A DNA stretch of 64,000 nt, from contig CAJQUW010016954.1 in assembly GCA_907163375.1 (NCBI GenBank), positions 1 to 64,000 on the forward strand, written 5' to 3'. This DNA is from Prostheceraeus crozeri (taxonomy: Eukaryota; Platyhelminthes; Polycladida; Euryleptidae). Made by a program: the position numbers and the translations under genes. Of this stretch, positions 55,517-64,000 are shown piece after piece. How positions within the stretch are numbered: the first letter of the stretch is position 1; each line of letters begins with the position of its first letter. The notes below the pieces were generated by a model. It worked only from the letters and a program-made list of their open reading frames with translations, was not told the DNA's origin and did not search any database.

Positions 55517-56029
55517 TTGATGACATACATAATGATGACTAGTATCCCAACGTCGTGGGTTGTCGCAAGAGACCTTGGATATTCGTTCAAAGCTATAGAA
55601 ACTGTAACAAATCTCAGTGAAAATATCAACGCTGGTGATTTAGTTGATCGACTAATGGATCTAGATGAGCATGCTATGAATCACAATTTGGATCGTAGGT
55701 GGATAGAGGATTTCTCCATGCTACACTGCAATGATAGTGAAATTAGGAGGATCAAATTGGAACGATATGGAAAGAAGGAGACATCTGACAGTGTTTTAAT
55801 AAAAAGTTCTCCCAATAAAAGTGACTTCAGAAGGAAATTTGAAGAAGAGACATTTAAATTATTATGTGAACGGAACTGCGTTAAATGTTTTAAACAGGAA
55901 CGATCCCTTCTCTTTTTACCATGTTCTCATAGCGTTATGAGTTCTACATGTTATGTACCCTTTGAAACTTCATCTTGTCCCCTTTGTGATGAAGAAATAT
56001 CTTCAACAGTCACTGTATATCGTGCATGA
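55517..56029 (+). CDS. Polinton-borne UBA-RING (IAP-like) protein
   Basis: The 170-residue frame has an N-terminal helical stretch (VVARDLGYSFKAIETVTN, about residues 15-32) that resembles the UBA domain of inhibitor-of-apoptosis proteins, and a C-terminal RING-like region (about 117-170) with CVKCFKQERSLLFLPCSH and SCPLCDEEISSTVTVYRA, ending like IAP RINGs. There is no BIR domain. RING proteins act as ubiquitin ligases. In an element of this kind a host-derived anti-apoptotic or immune-evasion role is conceivable; that is inference. Its stop codon lies within a palindromic bZIP-type site that starts the next gene's promoter. Confidence 0.7.
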   Translation: MMTYIMMTSIPTSWVVARDLGYSFKAIETVTNLSENINAGDLVDRLMDLDEHAMNHNLDRRWIEDFSMLHCNDSEIRRIKLERYGKKETSDSVLIKSSPNKSDFRRKFEEETFKLLCERNCVKCFKQERSLLFLPCSHSVMSSTCYVPFETSSCPLCDEEISSTVTVYRA

Positions 56030-56093
56030 TGAGTCATCATGCAGGTCTGTGATTGGTCACTACTGTGTCTTTGTGTGACTTTTCTATATAAGG
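56026..56093 (+). promoter_or_regulatory. bZIP site, inverted CCAAT and TATA box
   Basis: ATGATGAGTCATCAT (56,026-56,040) is a perfect palindrome around the AP-1 core TGAGTCA. ATTGG, an inverted CCAAT word, follows at about 56,052. TATATAAGG is at 56,085-56,093, 47 bases before the ATG at 56,140. It reads as a complete pol II promoter for the next gene. Confidence 0.6.
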
Positions 56094-56139
56094 AGGACAT
56101 TGTACCGTTCTATTTCAAGCATAATTTGAGGCTAATACA

Positions 56140-56763
56140 ATGTCAATCAGCATGTCGTTCACTACCAACATTCCCATTTCAATAATTTACCGAAGTCAAC
56201 TCTTCACCGACAATATATTTTATTCTGCCGTGAATATAACTGGCTATAAAGCGGATTTGGTGGATCTGATGGAGGAAATAGTGAAGTATTTCCGCTGCGG
56301 AGAGGACGTTGTGGTGCAGAGAATGCTAATGAGAGTCGTGAACAACGCTCTTACACGAGTTGCAAGATTTTGGCTCAATGAAGTATTTCGCCCACTAGCT
56401 CAAACGGAGATTGTACCGGAATACTCTCGCTGTTGGTGCAGCAGTATCCAACGGAAACTCAACACATGTCTCCATGACATTATCAGCTCCAGCTACTATG
56501 ACGAGAAGGGTGACAAATGTAAATTGGACTTATTCAGTGGACCGCCATCAGTAGGCATCAATGTGGCTGCTCAAGGACATTCTGAGGTAATCAGTTTGCG
56601 GGCATACTATGCCAATATTTTTAAGACTTTCCATTCAAAGCCCTGCTGTATGTGCTGCCCAATTTCAAAACATCTAATGAAAGACATTGAGCAGCTCATA
56701 ACTGCTACAAATCAGACTCTAGCCGATGTGAGTGTATATCAGTTTCCCTCTACAACTTGTTAA
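56140..56763 (+). CDS. Polinton gene of unknown function
   Basis: The 207-residue frame is open and has its own promoter-like sequence. It is rich in Cys and aromatic residues, with YSRCWCSSIQRKLNTC in the middle and CCMCCP near residue 170. I do not recognise a family. No signal peptide or membrane segment is clear. Position between a RING gene and a basic protein suggests an accessory or structural role, but that is only inference. Confidence 0.6.
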   Translation: MSISMSFTTNIPISIIYRSQLFTDNIFYSAVNITGYKADLVDLMEEIVKYFRCGEDVVVQRMLMRVVNNALTRVARFWLNEVFRPLAQTEIVPEYSRCWCSSIQRKLNTCLHDIISSSYYDEKGDKCKLDLFSGPPSVGINVAAQGHSEVISLRAYYANIFKTFHSKPCCMCCPISKHLMKDIEQLITATNQTLADVSVYQFPSTTC

Positions 56764-56891
56764 GTGTTTTATGTAATTTTATAAGTACCAGCAACAAACT
56801 CTGTGTGAATGCTTGTAAACTTTTGTGTATAATGTTGTAAGTACTAAGCAAAAATTGTAATTGTATTATCTATTTCCATATTAGAATAAAA

Positions 56892-57278
56892 ATGTCTGTA
56901 AAACGGAAGGCATCTTCTCGTCAATCGAAACGGTCCTTCAAACCTTCAAGTCAGTTTAAAAAGGCGTTGCAAAAGTTAAACAGGATACATGATAATAAGA
57001 AGAAGTGTAAATTGATTCAAAATTCAAGTGATGATTTCATTCGTGATTTAGCTTTTGTAATACACAAATGTCTACCTATTTACAAGCCTCTATTGAATGC
57101 TGGCTCTTTGAATAGCATAAAAAAGTTTTCAAATCCAAGGAGTACTGATAAGAAAAGGCGAAACTTAATTCAGCGCGGTGGTGGTGGGTCTCTAAGTATG
57201 TTAAATGATATTGGAAACAGTATTAATGGTGTAATCAATAGTCCGCTAGGAAGGATTGCAGCAACTGCAGCAATGTAA
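56892..57278 (+). CDS. Small basic Polinton protein
   Basis: The 128-residue frame starts MSVKRKASSRQSKRSFKPSS and is strongly basic, with a central KCLPIYKPLLNAG region, a basic DKKRRNLIQRGGGG stretch, and a Gly/Ser-rich, weakly hydrophobic end. Small proteins with a KKR-x-x-L-x-x-GG pattern recur in Polintons and related viruses, as I remember, without assigned function. DNA binding or a virion role would fit the charge. Confidence 0.55.
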   Translation: MSVKRKASSRQSKRSFKPSSQFKKALQKLNRIHDNKKKCKLIQNSSDDFIRDLAFVIHKCLPIYKPLLNAGSLNSIKKFSNPRSTDKKRRNLIQRGGGGSLSMLNDIGNSINGVINSPLGRIAATAAM

Positions 57279-57303
57279 ATATAAGGTTAGCGAATCATAA
57301 AGT

Positions 57304-57351
57304 GACACGTCATCACTTTGACTGATGAGTCATATATAGGTGTATATAAGG
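57304..57351 (+). promoter_or_regulatory. Second bZIP plus TATA promoter
   Basis: TGACACGTCATCA (about 57,304-57,315) is a CRE-like word. TGATGAGTCAT (57,323-57,333) repeats the AP-1-type site of the earlier promoter. TATATAAGG (57,343-57,351) is the TATA box, followed by GAAGAC, close to the GAGGAC after the first. The ATG of the next gene is at 57,436. Confidence 0.6.
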
Positions 57352-57435
57352 AAGACGCTTTAATGATATTCTACCACTTTCAAGTGACAATTCATTTGCG
57401 CTGGTTGAAAGCTCCGAATTAGTACTTGTTGAAAC

Positions 57436-58170
57436 ATGACTCAGAAAATGTATACAATCAGAGAGGAAGGCGACGCTTTTGAGCAAGATCTCTTGAAGCT
57501 TCGTCCGACACGAAAGGTGCAAGGGATTGGAAATACATTCTACTTTCAAACCTTGAATTATGGTGATGATGGCTTTTATCTTCAAGTTCCATTCTTCCAC
57601 AGTAATGGTATGTCTACATCAGGGTATAGCAATATGAGACAAATGCGAGTGACTTTTCCAAAATGGCAACAGGTGATTCTTAAAACTATTGACTCTTTCG
57701 CGAAAGAATGTGTTGAGCTGCCTGAAAGTGCTCCCACTCATTGGAGAAAGGCATTAGAGGAAGGAGTTGGTTACAAGGAATTGCCGGAATTCGATACACT
57801 GTTTTTAAAACTATCGGATCATTTTCAAGCATTCGATCTCTTAACAAACGCGATGGAATGTGAGGATCTCAAACGGGGTCGCTATATGGGCTTAGTGCAC
57901 GTTACCGGACTTTATATTGGCTCACATGGTTCGACTGGTAAAGTCGCATCTTTACAAATGAAGGTTCTTCAACTAGTCTATGAACCACTACCAATTGATA
58001 AATGTTTAATTAACATTGATAAGACTGCTTCAAGTGATGGGAAGGAAGAGAGCAAAAAGCGAGGGCGGAAATCTAAAGATGGGAATCCTAAATTGAAGTT
58101 GAAGCGCCAAGATTCTGACTTGAAAACTTTCTATAATCCTAATTGTGATGAGGAAACACAAATGTTTTAA
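57436..58170 (+). CDS. Polinton gene of unknown function, 244 residues
   Basis: The frame is open. An N-terminal folded region (TFYFQTLNYGDDGFYLQVPF, about residues 35-54) looks beta-rich. A Lys-rich, low-complexity tail carries KKRGRKSKDG (about 208-217), a likely nuclear signal or DNA-binding tail. I do not recognise the family; a nucleic-acid-binding role is possible from its charge pattern. It lies just before the ATPase. Confidence 0.6.
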   Translation: MTQKMYTIREEGDAFEQDLLKLRPTRKVQGIGNTFYFQTLNYGDDGFYLQVPFFHSNGMSTSGYSNMRQMRVTFPKWQQVILKTIDSFAKECVELPESAPTHWRKALEEGVGYKELPEFDTLFLKLSDHFQAFDLLTNAMECEDLKRGRYMGLVHVTGLYIGSHGSTGKVASLQMKVLQLVYEPLPIDKCLINIDKTASSDGKEESKKRGRKSKDGNPKLKLKRQDSDLKTFYNPNCDEETQMF

Positions 58171-58311
58171 TTTGTAAATGTTTTAATTTTTAAATGTAAC
58201 TTGAAAGTTTCTATTCTGAATGTAAATAAACTTGATCTGGAACATGTGTCTGTTCTGTTGTTCTAAGCAAAATTAGCGGGATGATGAGTTTAATGTTAAT
58301 GGAATTATAAG

Positions 58312-58950
58312 ATGACAGATTTTCGTCTATTCACTGATCGCACAATGTGTGTCGCTGGACCAAGTCAGTCCGGTAAAACTACATTTGTAACTGAATTGCT
58401 ACAATATAGAAATGAAATGTTTAACAAGGAAATTAAGAGAGTCAAATGGTATTATGGAATATTTCAACCACAACTACATTCTGCACTTCGCCAGAAAGGT
58501 TATGAGGTGAAGCAAGGGTTGCCATCAACTGAGGATATCAAAGCAGGTGACTTACTAGTATTAGATGATCTATTACGTGAAAGCAAATCTTCAAACGATG
58601 TAACTGAAATGTTCATTCAAACTGCACATCATAGGGAAGCTTTTATTATCTACATCACCCAAAACAACTTCGATGGAGGGAAAGAGCAAAGAACTAGAAG
58701 TTTGAATACACATTATTTGGTAATATTTAAAAAGTCCAAGAGATAGCAGTCAGATACATCATCTCAGTAGACAGATACTACCTCAACAACCTAAAGTACT
58801 TTCAAAAATATATGAAGATGTAACAAAGAAACCACATGGCTATCTATTTATTGATCTAATCCAGGAATGTCCGGAACGACTTCGATTTCGAACAAATATC
58901 ATACCCAATTCCGCTGAACCAATGACAGTTTTCTCGGTTCACAGTTAGTT
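58312..58950 (+). CDS. Polinton genome-packaging ATPase (HerA/FtsK type)
   Basis: The frame from 58,312 has Walker A GPSQSGKTT (residues 16-24), Walker B LLVLDDLL (81-88) and the sensor-like ITQNNF. These identify the A32-like packaging ATPase, which drives DNA into capsids in this virus group. Similarity continues to about 58,950. It looks broken about once. Confidence 0.88.
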
Positions 58951-58957
58951 TTAAGCA

Positions 58958-59638
58958 ATGTACTTTATTGCCTTATTATTTTCAAACATGTCGTATTCAA
59001 AGATGGTAGTCATTCCTCAAGAGGAGTATGCACAATTGACTACATTACAAAGTGCACAGGAAGTCAAAAATATAGATCAACCTATTACGAATCAACTTAA
59101 GGAACTAACACAAAAGGATATGGAAATTCAGAAGATTAAGGATCCCTATCGACGAATGCAGTTAGCAGCTGAAAACATTGATGAGAGGCGACAGATTCGG
59201 GACAAGTTGCGACGATTTATAACCTTGTCAACACCTCGACCATATCGTGTGTGCGCTGAGCGATTATTTGACTTCATTGATCCACATGTGAAGTTCAATC
59301 AGAGAGGGGAGATCATAGATGAAACAACTGGTGATGTTATTAGAAATAGTCACATAGATGACCTTCTACAATATGCTGTCAGAGATGTAAGGCGAAAACT
59401 AGGTGCACCACAAGGGTGGACATATTTTCAGAAAATTTTATCTGATCAAAATGTACCTCACAATATTATTGGAGGACCGACTGTGAATGAATTGGATAAG
59501 GGTCACTTACAAGATGGATCAAAGAGTAAAACACCCACGATGGCGGTCAAGCGAGAGCTTCATGATCCCGATGATTTGCAACCAAAAAGAGCTACTAGGC
59601 GCTCAATGCGTGTTGCGAAGGAGTATAGTAAATATTAA
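58958..59638 (+). CDS. Polinton protein, coiled-coil and basic tail, function unknown
   Basis: The frame has 226 codons; the second or third Met, MSYSKMVVIPQEEY, is the more likely start. A charged helical region (about residues 35-85) could form a coiled coil. A folded part includes FDFIDPHVKFNQRGEIIDE. The end is basic (KRATRRSMRVAKEYSKY). Proteins of similar layout lie beside the ATPase in many Polintons. Function is unknown to me. Confidence 0.6.
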   Translation: MYFIALLFSNMSYSKMVVIPQEEYAQLTTLQSAQEVKNIDQPITNQLKELTQKDMEIQKIKDPYRRMQLAAENIDERRQIRDKLRRFITLSTPRPYRVCAERLFDFIDPHVKFNQRGEIIDETTGDVIRNSHIDDLLQYAVRDVRRKLGAPQGWTYFQKILSDQNVPHNIIGGPTVNELDKGHLQDGSKSKTPTMAVKRELHDPDDLQPKRATRRSMRVAKEYSKY

Positions 59639-59672
59639 GCAAATATGAATTAAGCCTTGCCTCTCTCATATC

Positions 59673-59999
59673 ATGTCGTTACAAAAATTTTGCTGTTGTT
59701 TGAAATCTGCGCTCGAAGGTAAAGCAGAAGAGGGCATAGAGGTTGATATCAATTGTGTTAGCAGTTGCTGTGCGAGTAATACGCGTGCAAATCAGAACAA
59801 AGACGATGAGTACAGCAGTGAAACTCAGAAAGATTTATTACGACTTAAATCATCCCACAAGTTTCAGTCGTCCGGAGGTTCTAGCTCGTGCAGCAGGTGT
59901 GGGAATAGAGAAAGTCAAGAAGTGGTTGAGGAGTCAACCGACTTACACTCTTCACAAAAATGCGAGAAAGCGGTTTCCAACAAGAAAATATGTTGTTAA
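59673..59999 (+). CDS. Possible small Cys-rich protein overlapping integrase
   Basis: The 108-codon frame starts MSLQKFCCCLK and ends KKICC, with Cys pairs in the middle. It overlaps the integrase start by about 195 bases in another frame. The part before 59,805 has no competing gene, so a real short protein is plausible. It could also be leader sequence of the integrase gene. Confidence 0.4.
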   Translation: MSLQKFCCCLKSALEGKAEEGIEVDINCVSSCCASNTRANQNKDDEYSSETQKDLLRLKSSHKFQSSGGSSSCSRCGNRESQEVVEESTDLHSSQKCEKAVSNKKICC

Positions 60000-60895
60000 C
60001 AATATAGATAGTCAATGGCAAGCGGACTTGGCTGACATGCAACAGATATCACAGTACAATGATGGCTATAAATACATCTTAACCGTAATAGATATTTTAT
60101 CTCGCTATGCTTGGGCACGTGCGCTGAAATCTAAACGAGGACCAGAAGTTGAAGCGGCTTTTCAGAGCATTTTCGATGAGGGGCGTGTTCCGCAAAGAAT
60201 ACAGACCGATCAAGGGAAGGAATTCGAAAGCTCTCATGTTCGAAGTCTCCTTAAAAGTCATAATGTGGAATTGTTTAGTGTCAAAAGTGCTTATAAAGCT
60301 GCCATGGTTGAGAGGTTCAATCGCACACTGAAGACAAAAATATGGCGCTATTTCACTGCAAAAAATACACATGTTTGGGTAGGTGAGCTGCAGAAATTTG
60401 TTAAGAATTAAAATGAAAGCTACCATCGAATCATTAAGATGAAACCAGTTGATGTTACCCCAGATAATGCGATGGATGTATGGCTTCGATTGTATGATAA
60501 GAAAGCGAAAAACATTTCCAATGAAAAGAAAATTAATGTTGGTGATAGAGTTCGGATTTCAAGGGTTAAGTCTACATTTGAGAAGGGGTATCTACCTAAT
60601 TGGACTGAAGAAGAGTTTTTTGTGGATGAAGTAAATACAAAATTTAGACCCACCATGTATAAATTAATAGATTACCATGGCAATCCAATTGAAGGAAAAT
60701 TTTACTCTTATGAATTGCAAGTAGTAGACAGAAGTGAAGAGGTGTATATGATTGACAAAATAATTAGGAGGAAAGGTCATGGCAATCAAAGGAAATATCT
60801 AGTTAAATGGAAATGATATCCTGATTCATTCAATAGCTGGATAACCCACCAGGATCTACAAAATGTGGAGGTGGGAGACACTCGTAACTTTTAAG
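59805..60895 (+). CDS. Polinton integrase with chromodomain
   Basis: The region shows QWQADLADMQQISQYNDGYK, TVIDILSRYAWA, QTDQGKEFES and AAMVERFNRTLKTKIWRYF, the retroviral-type integrase core with Asp, Asp and Glu in order. A C-terminal chromodomain follows (VYMIDKIIRRKGHGNQRKYL). The enzyme inserts the element; the chromodomain may target it to chromatin marks. It is broken, about twice. Confidence 0.9.
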
Positions 60896-60937
60896 CTAAT
60901 ATAGCATGTGACTTCTTCCATATATGAGTTTAACATG

Positions 60938-62510
60938 TCTACTAACTTCAACATCATTCTTCCAAGCAATAGCAACCCCAAGATATTCCCAAGTAACAAA
61001 CCATCTCTCTACTCTGTTGAATTCGCTAATCCAATTACTCTGCATGGACCCCATGAAGTTGCTCTAACTGAAATTACTTATTACAACGATATCAGTTTGC
61101 TAAAGAACAACTATTTTGAATTACATAAAGAAGTGCGAGAGAAGGATGATTGCTTTCGCATATTTCAAAATAGTCTACATGGTACATGGGCTTTTCATCA
61201 CCTAACTTTACATCCTTTTTCAACATCTTTACCATCTGTCCAAAACATGATTAAAATTCAAAAGGCATTTGCAACGTCAACTTTTGATTCTAAGGTTCCC
61301 ACAATGAGCTTGCAAGATACAGAAAAGGAAATCGGTAGAATGTTTGAACGAATAAATGATCTCTTCAAGCTGACTTTGAATAAATTCTACAAACCAGTCA
61401 TAAAGGGGTCAACAAAATTGATGAAGGAAGGGAAGCATGTTCTTCTTGTATTAGGTAAGGATTTGAGTCATACTTTTGGGTATTCCAGAACAACTTTCTC
61501 ATCAAGGTATTGGTACAATGGACGTGGGTGGAATTCGGAGAGGAAAGTCACTGATTTTCAATGTAGAATTGTGCCATTGTATGCATTACAAAAAAGGAGA
61601 ATCCGAGTAGAAAATCAATTTGAGGTCATTAGAAGTGTTGAAGACTTTGCAAGAAAGTTTCAAGGATCAGTGCCAGAAACGTTAATGACTTGTAAATATA
61701 AGAAAGAGAAAGTAACTTTATTTACTGTTGAAACGGAGGCAGAATTTATTGTTTTTACTAAAAAGACACCATTGGAAAAGTCTGAGTCCGCTGTTATTGA
61801 ATTCGGATCTGAAATGATTGGGATGTTTAAGGGCCTTGAAAGCGCACCTTGGTTGACAGAATTAAATGATACATTCAAGGTTCAATTGTCATCTTCTAAA
61901 CTCAAAGCATCAACAAATGCTTCATGGGATATCCACGTATACAGCGAAGACATATTGGGTGATGATTTGTCTACTTCCAGTGAACTTGTAAAAAGAGTTA
62001 ATTTGAACATTGAAAGCTTGAAAACGCCATCTGAATTGTGTACAAAGTTAAAGGAGTTTGGTGTAGATTATCTTGATGCAGATGAATATCACTTTTCTTA
62101 TGACCCACATAAGAAACGCATGATTCTAAAGGTAGGGAAGAACTCTCTTATCAAGCTGGATAGCGTGTTAACGACCACATTGGGATTCTCAAAATCAACT
62201 TTATGAAGGCACATCAATAGGCGATACAGCCCCATCACTAGAGCGTGATATAAGTAACTTATACGTCTATTGTAACATTATTGAATATACAAGGGTTGGC
62301 GACATTGAGGCCCCACTTCTGCGCACATTTCCTCTCTCATCCGTAAGGAAGCAACTTATCAATCGAGAATTTTTCAACACAATGTATCTACCAATCAGCC
62401 GAAATTACATCAATAGAATTGACATATCAATTCATGATGACGCAGGAGAAGTAGTACCGTTCTGTGGTGGTGTTACTGTTTTGACCCTACATATTAGGTC
62501 ACGAGAATAA
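60938..62510 (+). CDS. Polinton minor capsid protein (penton-like)
   Basis: The likely start is MSTNFNIILPSNSNPKIFPS at 60,941. FSLYSVEF-like and GPHEVALTEITY segments near the start, and a tail region with DIEAPLLRTFPL, match the single jelly-roll minor capsid (PY) proteins of Polintons as I know them. It forms capsid vertices. It looks broken about once. Confidence 0.8.
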
Positions 62511-62553
62511 GGCTTTACGCTATTGTGACTTCCATAGTTATTCAATAGTCATA

Positions 62554-63036
62554 ATGACAGGCATTTACAGTAGACCATCATATCAGAGCGGTTATCCCGT
62601 GTTTGTTGGAGGTAGACGACAAGTTGGAGGAGGCATATTTGGTGCACTAAGACGTATGGTTCTTCCAACACTCAAAAAGTATGGCGTACCAATCATGAAG
62701 CGTGTTGGAAGCAGGGCTTTAGATTTTGGTGCAAATGTTGCAGCTGATGCGCTTCAAGGTGAGGATATCGGTGAATCTATGAAAATGCGCGCGCAGCAAT
62801 CTGCCATAGACGCATTAGATGATTTAACAAAGACGAGACGTACAGTTCGGAAGAAGCGTAGGAAGTCAAGACAAGTTGGATCCGGTCGAGTTACTAAGCA
62901 AAGACGCAGGAAAAGTAAAAAGCCGACTAGAGCAGCACGTTCTAAATGTAGACGTCGAGTGAAAACAAGAAAGCGCAAACGAAATTCCACAGCTACTAGA
63001 AACAAGTCAAAACGAAGGAAGACAACATATTTATAG
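62554..63036 (+). CDS. Basic pVI/pX-like Polinton protein
   Basis: The 160-residue open frame begins with a Gly-rich part (GGRRQVGGGIFGALRRMVLP), an amphipathic helix (GSRALDFGANVAADALQGED), and a long Arg/Lys-rich tail. That resembles adenovirus pVI/pX-type core or membrane-lytic proteins, seen beside capsid genes in Polintons. It lies directly before the major capsid gene. Confidence 0.7.
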   Translation: MTGIYSRPSYQSGYPVFVGGRRQVGGGIFGALRRMVLPTLKKYGVPIMKRVGSRALDFGANVAADALQGEDIGESMKMRAQQSAIDALDDLTKTRRTVRKKRRKSRQVGSGRVTKQRRRKSKKPTRAARSKCRRRVKTRKRKRNSTATRNKSKRRKTTYL

Positions 63037-63046
63037 AGCTAATACG

Positions 63047-64000
63047 ATGCAGAGTATCAATTCGGCTTTGTGTTTCCTCGATTCTCCCCCTCATCAGACA
63101 GACATCATCTCCTCAACAATTGTAGACATAGTCCCCACAACAAATATCGATGGTAACCAACAGCCTATTCAGTTTGATATACCTGCCAATCCTCAAGATT
63201 ATATTGACTGTCAATCCATTGATTTAGAGTTGTTTATACAAATTAAGAAGACTGATGGTACAAATATTGATTCATCCAAGGATAAAGTGGGATTGGCAAA
63301 TCTTCCTATTGCCAGTCTGTTCTCAGATGTGTATCTAATATTGAATGACAAACAGATTGAAGGAGGGGATCGAGCATACATAAATACAATGACGCAATTT
63401 CAAAAGCAAGCTAACCAGTCACACTTGCAAGTTTCTGGGTGGTATGATGATCAGCAAGGGAAATTTGATGATGTCTCAAATACAGGGTTAAAAAGACGAA
63501 TGGATTTAACAGCGGATTCAAAGGAATTATACTTGAAAGGACCCGTCTATCTTGATTTCCTTCGTCAATCTAGATATCTGCTATCACAGGCAAATAAAAT
63601 TTATTCGTGCAAATCCTGAGTTCGCGTTAATGGCTTTTGGAGCTACAAACTATCAAGTCAACATAAGTAATGCCGTGCTCAATGTAAGGCGAGTAACAAT
63701 GAACCCGTCAGTCATCAACGAGCATGCGACAGGATTGAGGAAAAACAATGCAATATATCCAGTTAATCACAGTGTGTTGACAAACTTCACAATTGGTGCG
63801 GGATCATCCTCACATGCCTACCCAAATCTTTTTCCCACTGCAATGCCAAAGGCGGTGTATATCACATTTATGGAAAATGAGGCATTCATTGGTGCTTTTG
63901 AAAAGAATCCATTCAATTTCCAACACTTTAATGTTAGCAAACTAGCACTCTATCAGGATGGGAAATTTGCATCTTGCAAAGCATTTGAGCCTAATTTCGA
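63047..64000 (+). CDS. Polinton major capsid protein (double jelly roll), partial
   Basis: The frame starts MQSINSALCFLDSPPHQTDI, followed by a beta-rich region (PIQFDIPANPQDYIDCQSID; IASLFSDVYLILNDKQIEGG), the start of the double jelly-roll hexon-like protein. Similarity continues to the window edge, where the gene is cut. It looks broken about once in the visible part. Confidence 0.85.

Larger units (their letters stand above)
55500..64000 (+). mobile_element. Polinton/Maverick, left part, fossil
   Basis: Ten gene regions lie head to tail on the plus strand, among them packaging ATPase, chromodomain integrase, minor capsid, a basic pVI/pX-like protein and the start of the major capsid gene. 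That set identifies the family. Gene spacing is tight. Several frames are long and intact, so the copy looks young, with roughly five breaks in the visible part. DNA polymerase B and the protease are not in view. The left end is unplaced and the right end is beyond the window. Confidence 0.92.

Overview
This is a window of an AT-rich animal genome, most likely a marine invertebrate. Short words such as GTAGGCCTAC and TACATGTAC recur, genes have introns, and the intergenic space is packed with hAT, piggyBac, Harbinger and Tc1/mariner-like DNA transposons, LINE, SINE and Penelope-like pieces, and a Polinton. I cannot name the phylum with confidence; an echinoderm-like or other invertebrate genome would fit.

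The most interesting locus is a plus-strand multi-exon gene, about 3,933-22,467. Its exons encode C2H2-type fingers, an alpha-helical domain, and a tyrosine-recombinase-like catalytic domain in which the expected Arg, Lys, Arg, His and Tyr positions are all visible. After these comes an array of 25 intact, nearly identical 51-nt microexons, each encoding the 17-residue module ESVSFYQTQADEKMNAQ or a close variant. One 42-nt divergent copy and one degenerate copy also belong to the array. A short basic exon and a Cys-rich PHD-like finger exon with the stop codon end the gene. From the second exon on, every junction is phase 0 and every microexon is a multiple of three, so any number of copies could be spliced in without changing frame. 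The array repeats with a 157-bp unit and a 114-bp variant, and one intron of it carries a TTAA-flanked piggyBac relic. Removing the relic and one TTAA restores exactly 157 bp. The gene's other introns hold a SINE, a LINE and a MITE.

From 22.5 to 38 kb I see no confident host gene. There are palindromes, hAT elements (one with a BED-finger relic, one nested in the end of another inverted-repeat element), retroelement scraps and Penelope-like GIY-YIG pieces. From 38.05 to 42.2 kb, on the minus strand, lie three exons of an N-alpha-acetyltransferase 10 (NAA10) gene; its first and last exons were not found. From 44.4 to 49.6 kb is a nest of transposons: a hAT with perfect 8-bp target duplications hosts a foldback element with a 9-bp duplication, and a related sequence at 49.5 kb looks like the empty site. 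A second hAT and a hAT MITE follow.

At 53.27-54.73 kb is a Harbinger element with an open 427-residue transposase. From about 55.5 kb to the window edge lies a Polinton/Maverick, treated here as a fossil. It carries an IAP-like UBA-RING gene, several genes without recognised function, a packaging ATPase, a chromodomain integrase, a minor capsid protein, a basic pVI/pX-like protein and the start of the major capsid gene. Two of its genes share a bZIP-site plus TATA promoter arrangement. It looks fairly young, with roughly five breaks in the visible part; the polymerase and protease are not seen and may lie beyond 64 kb.
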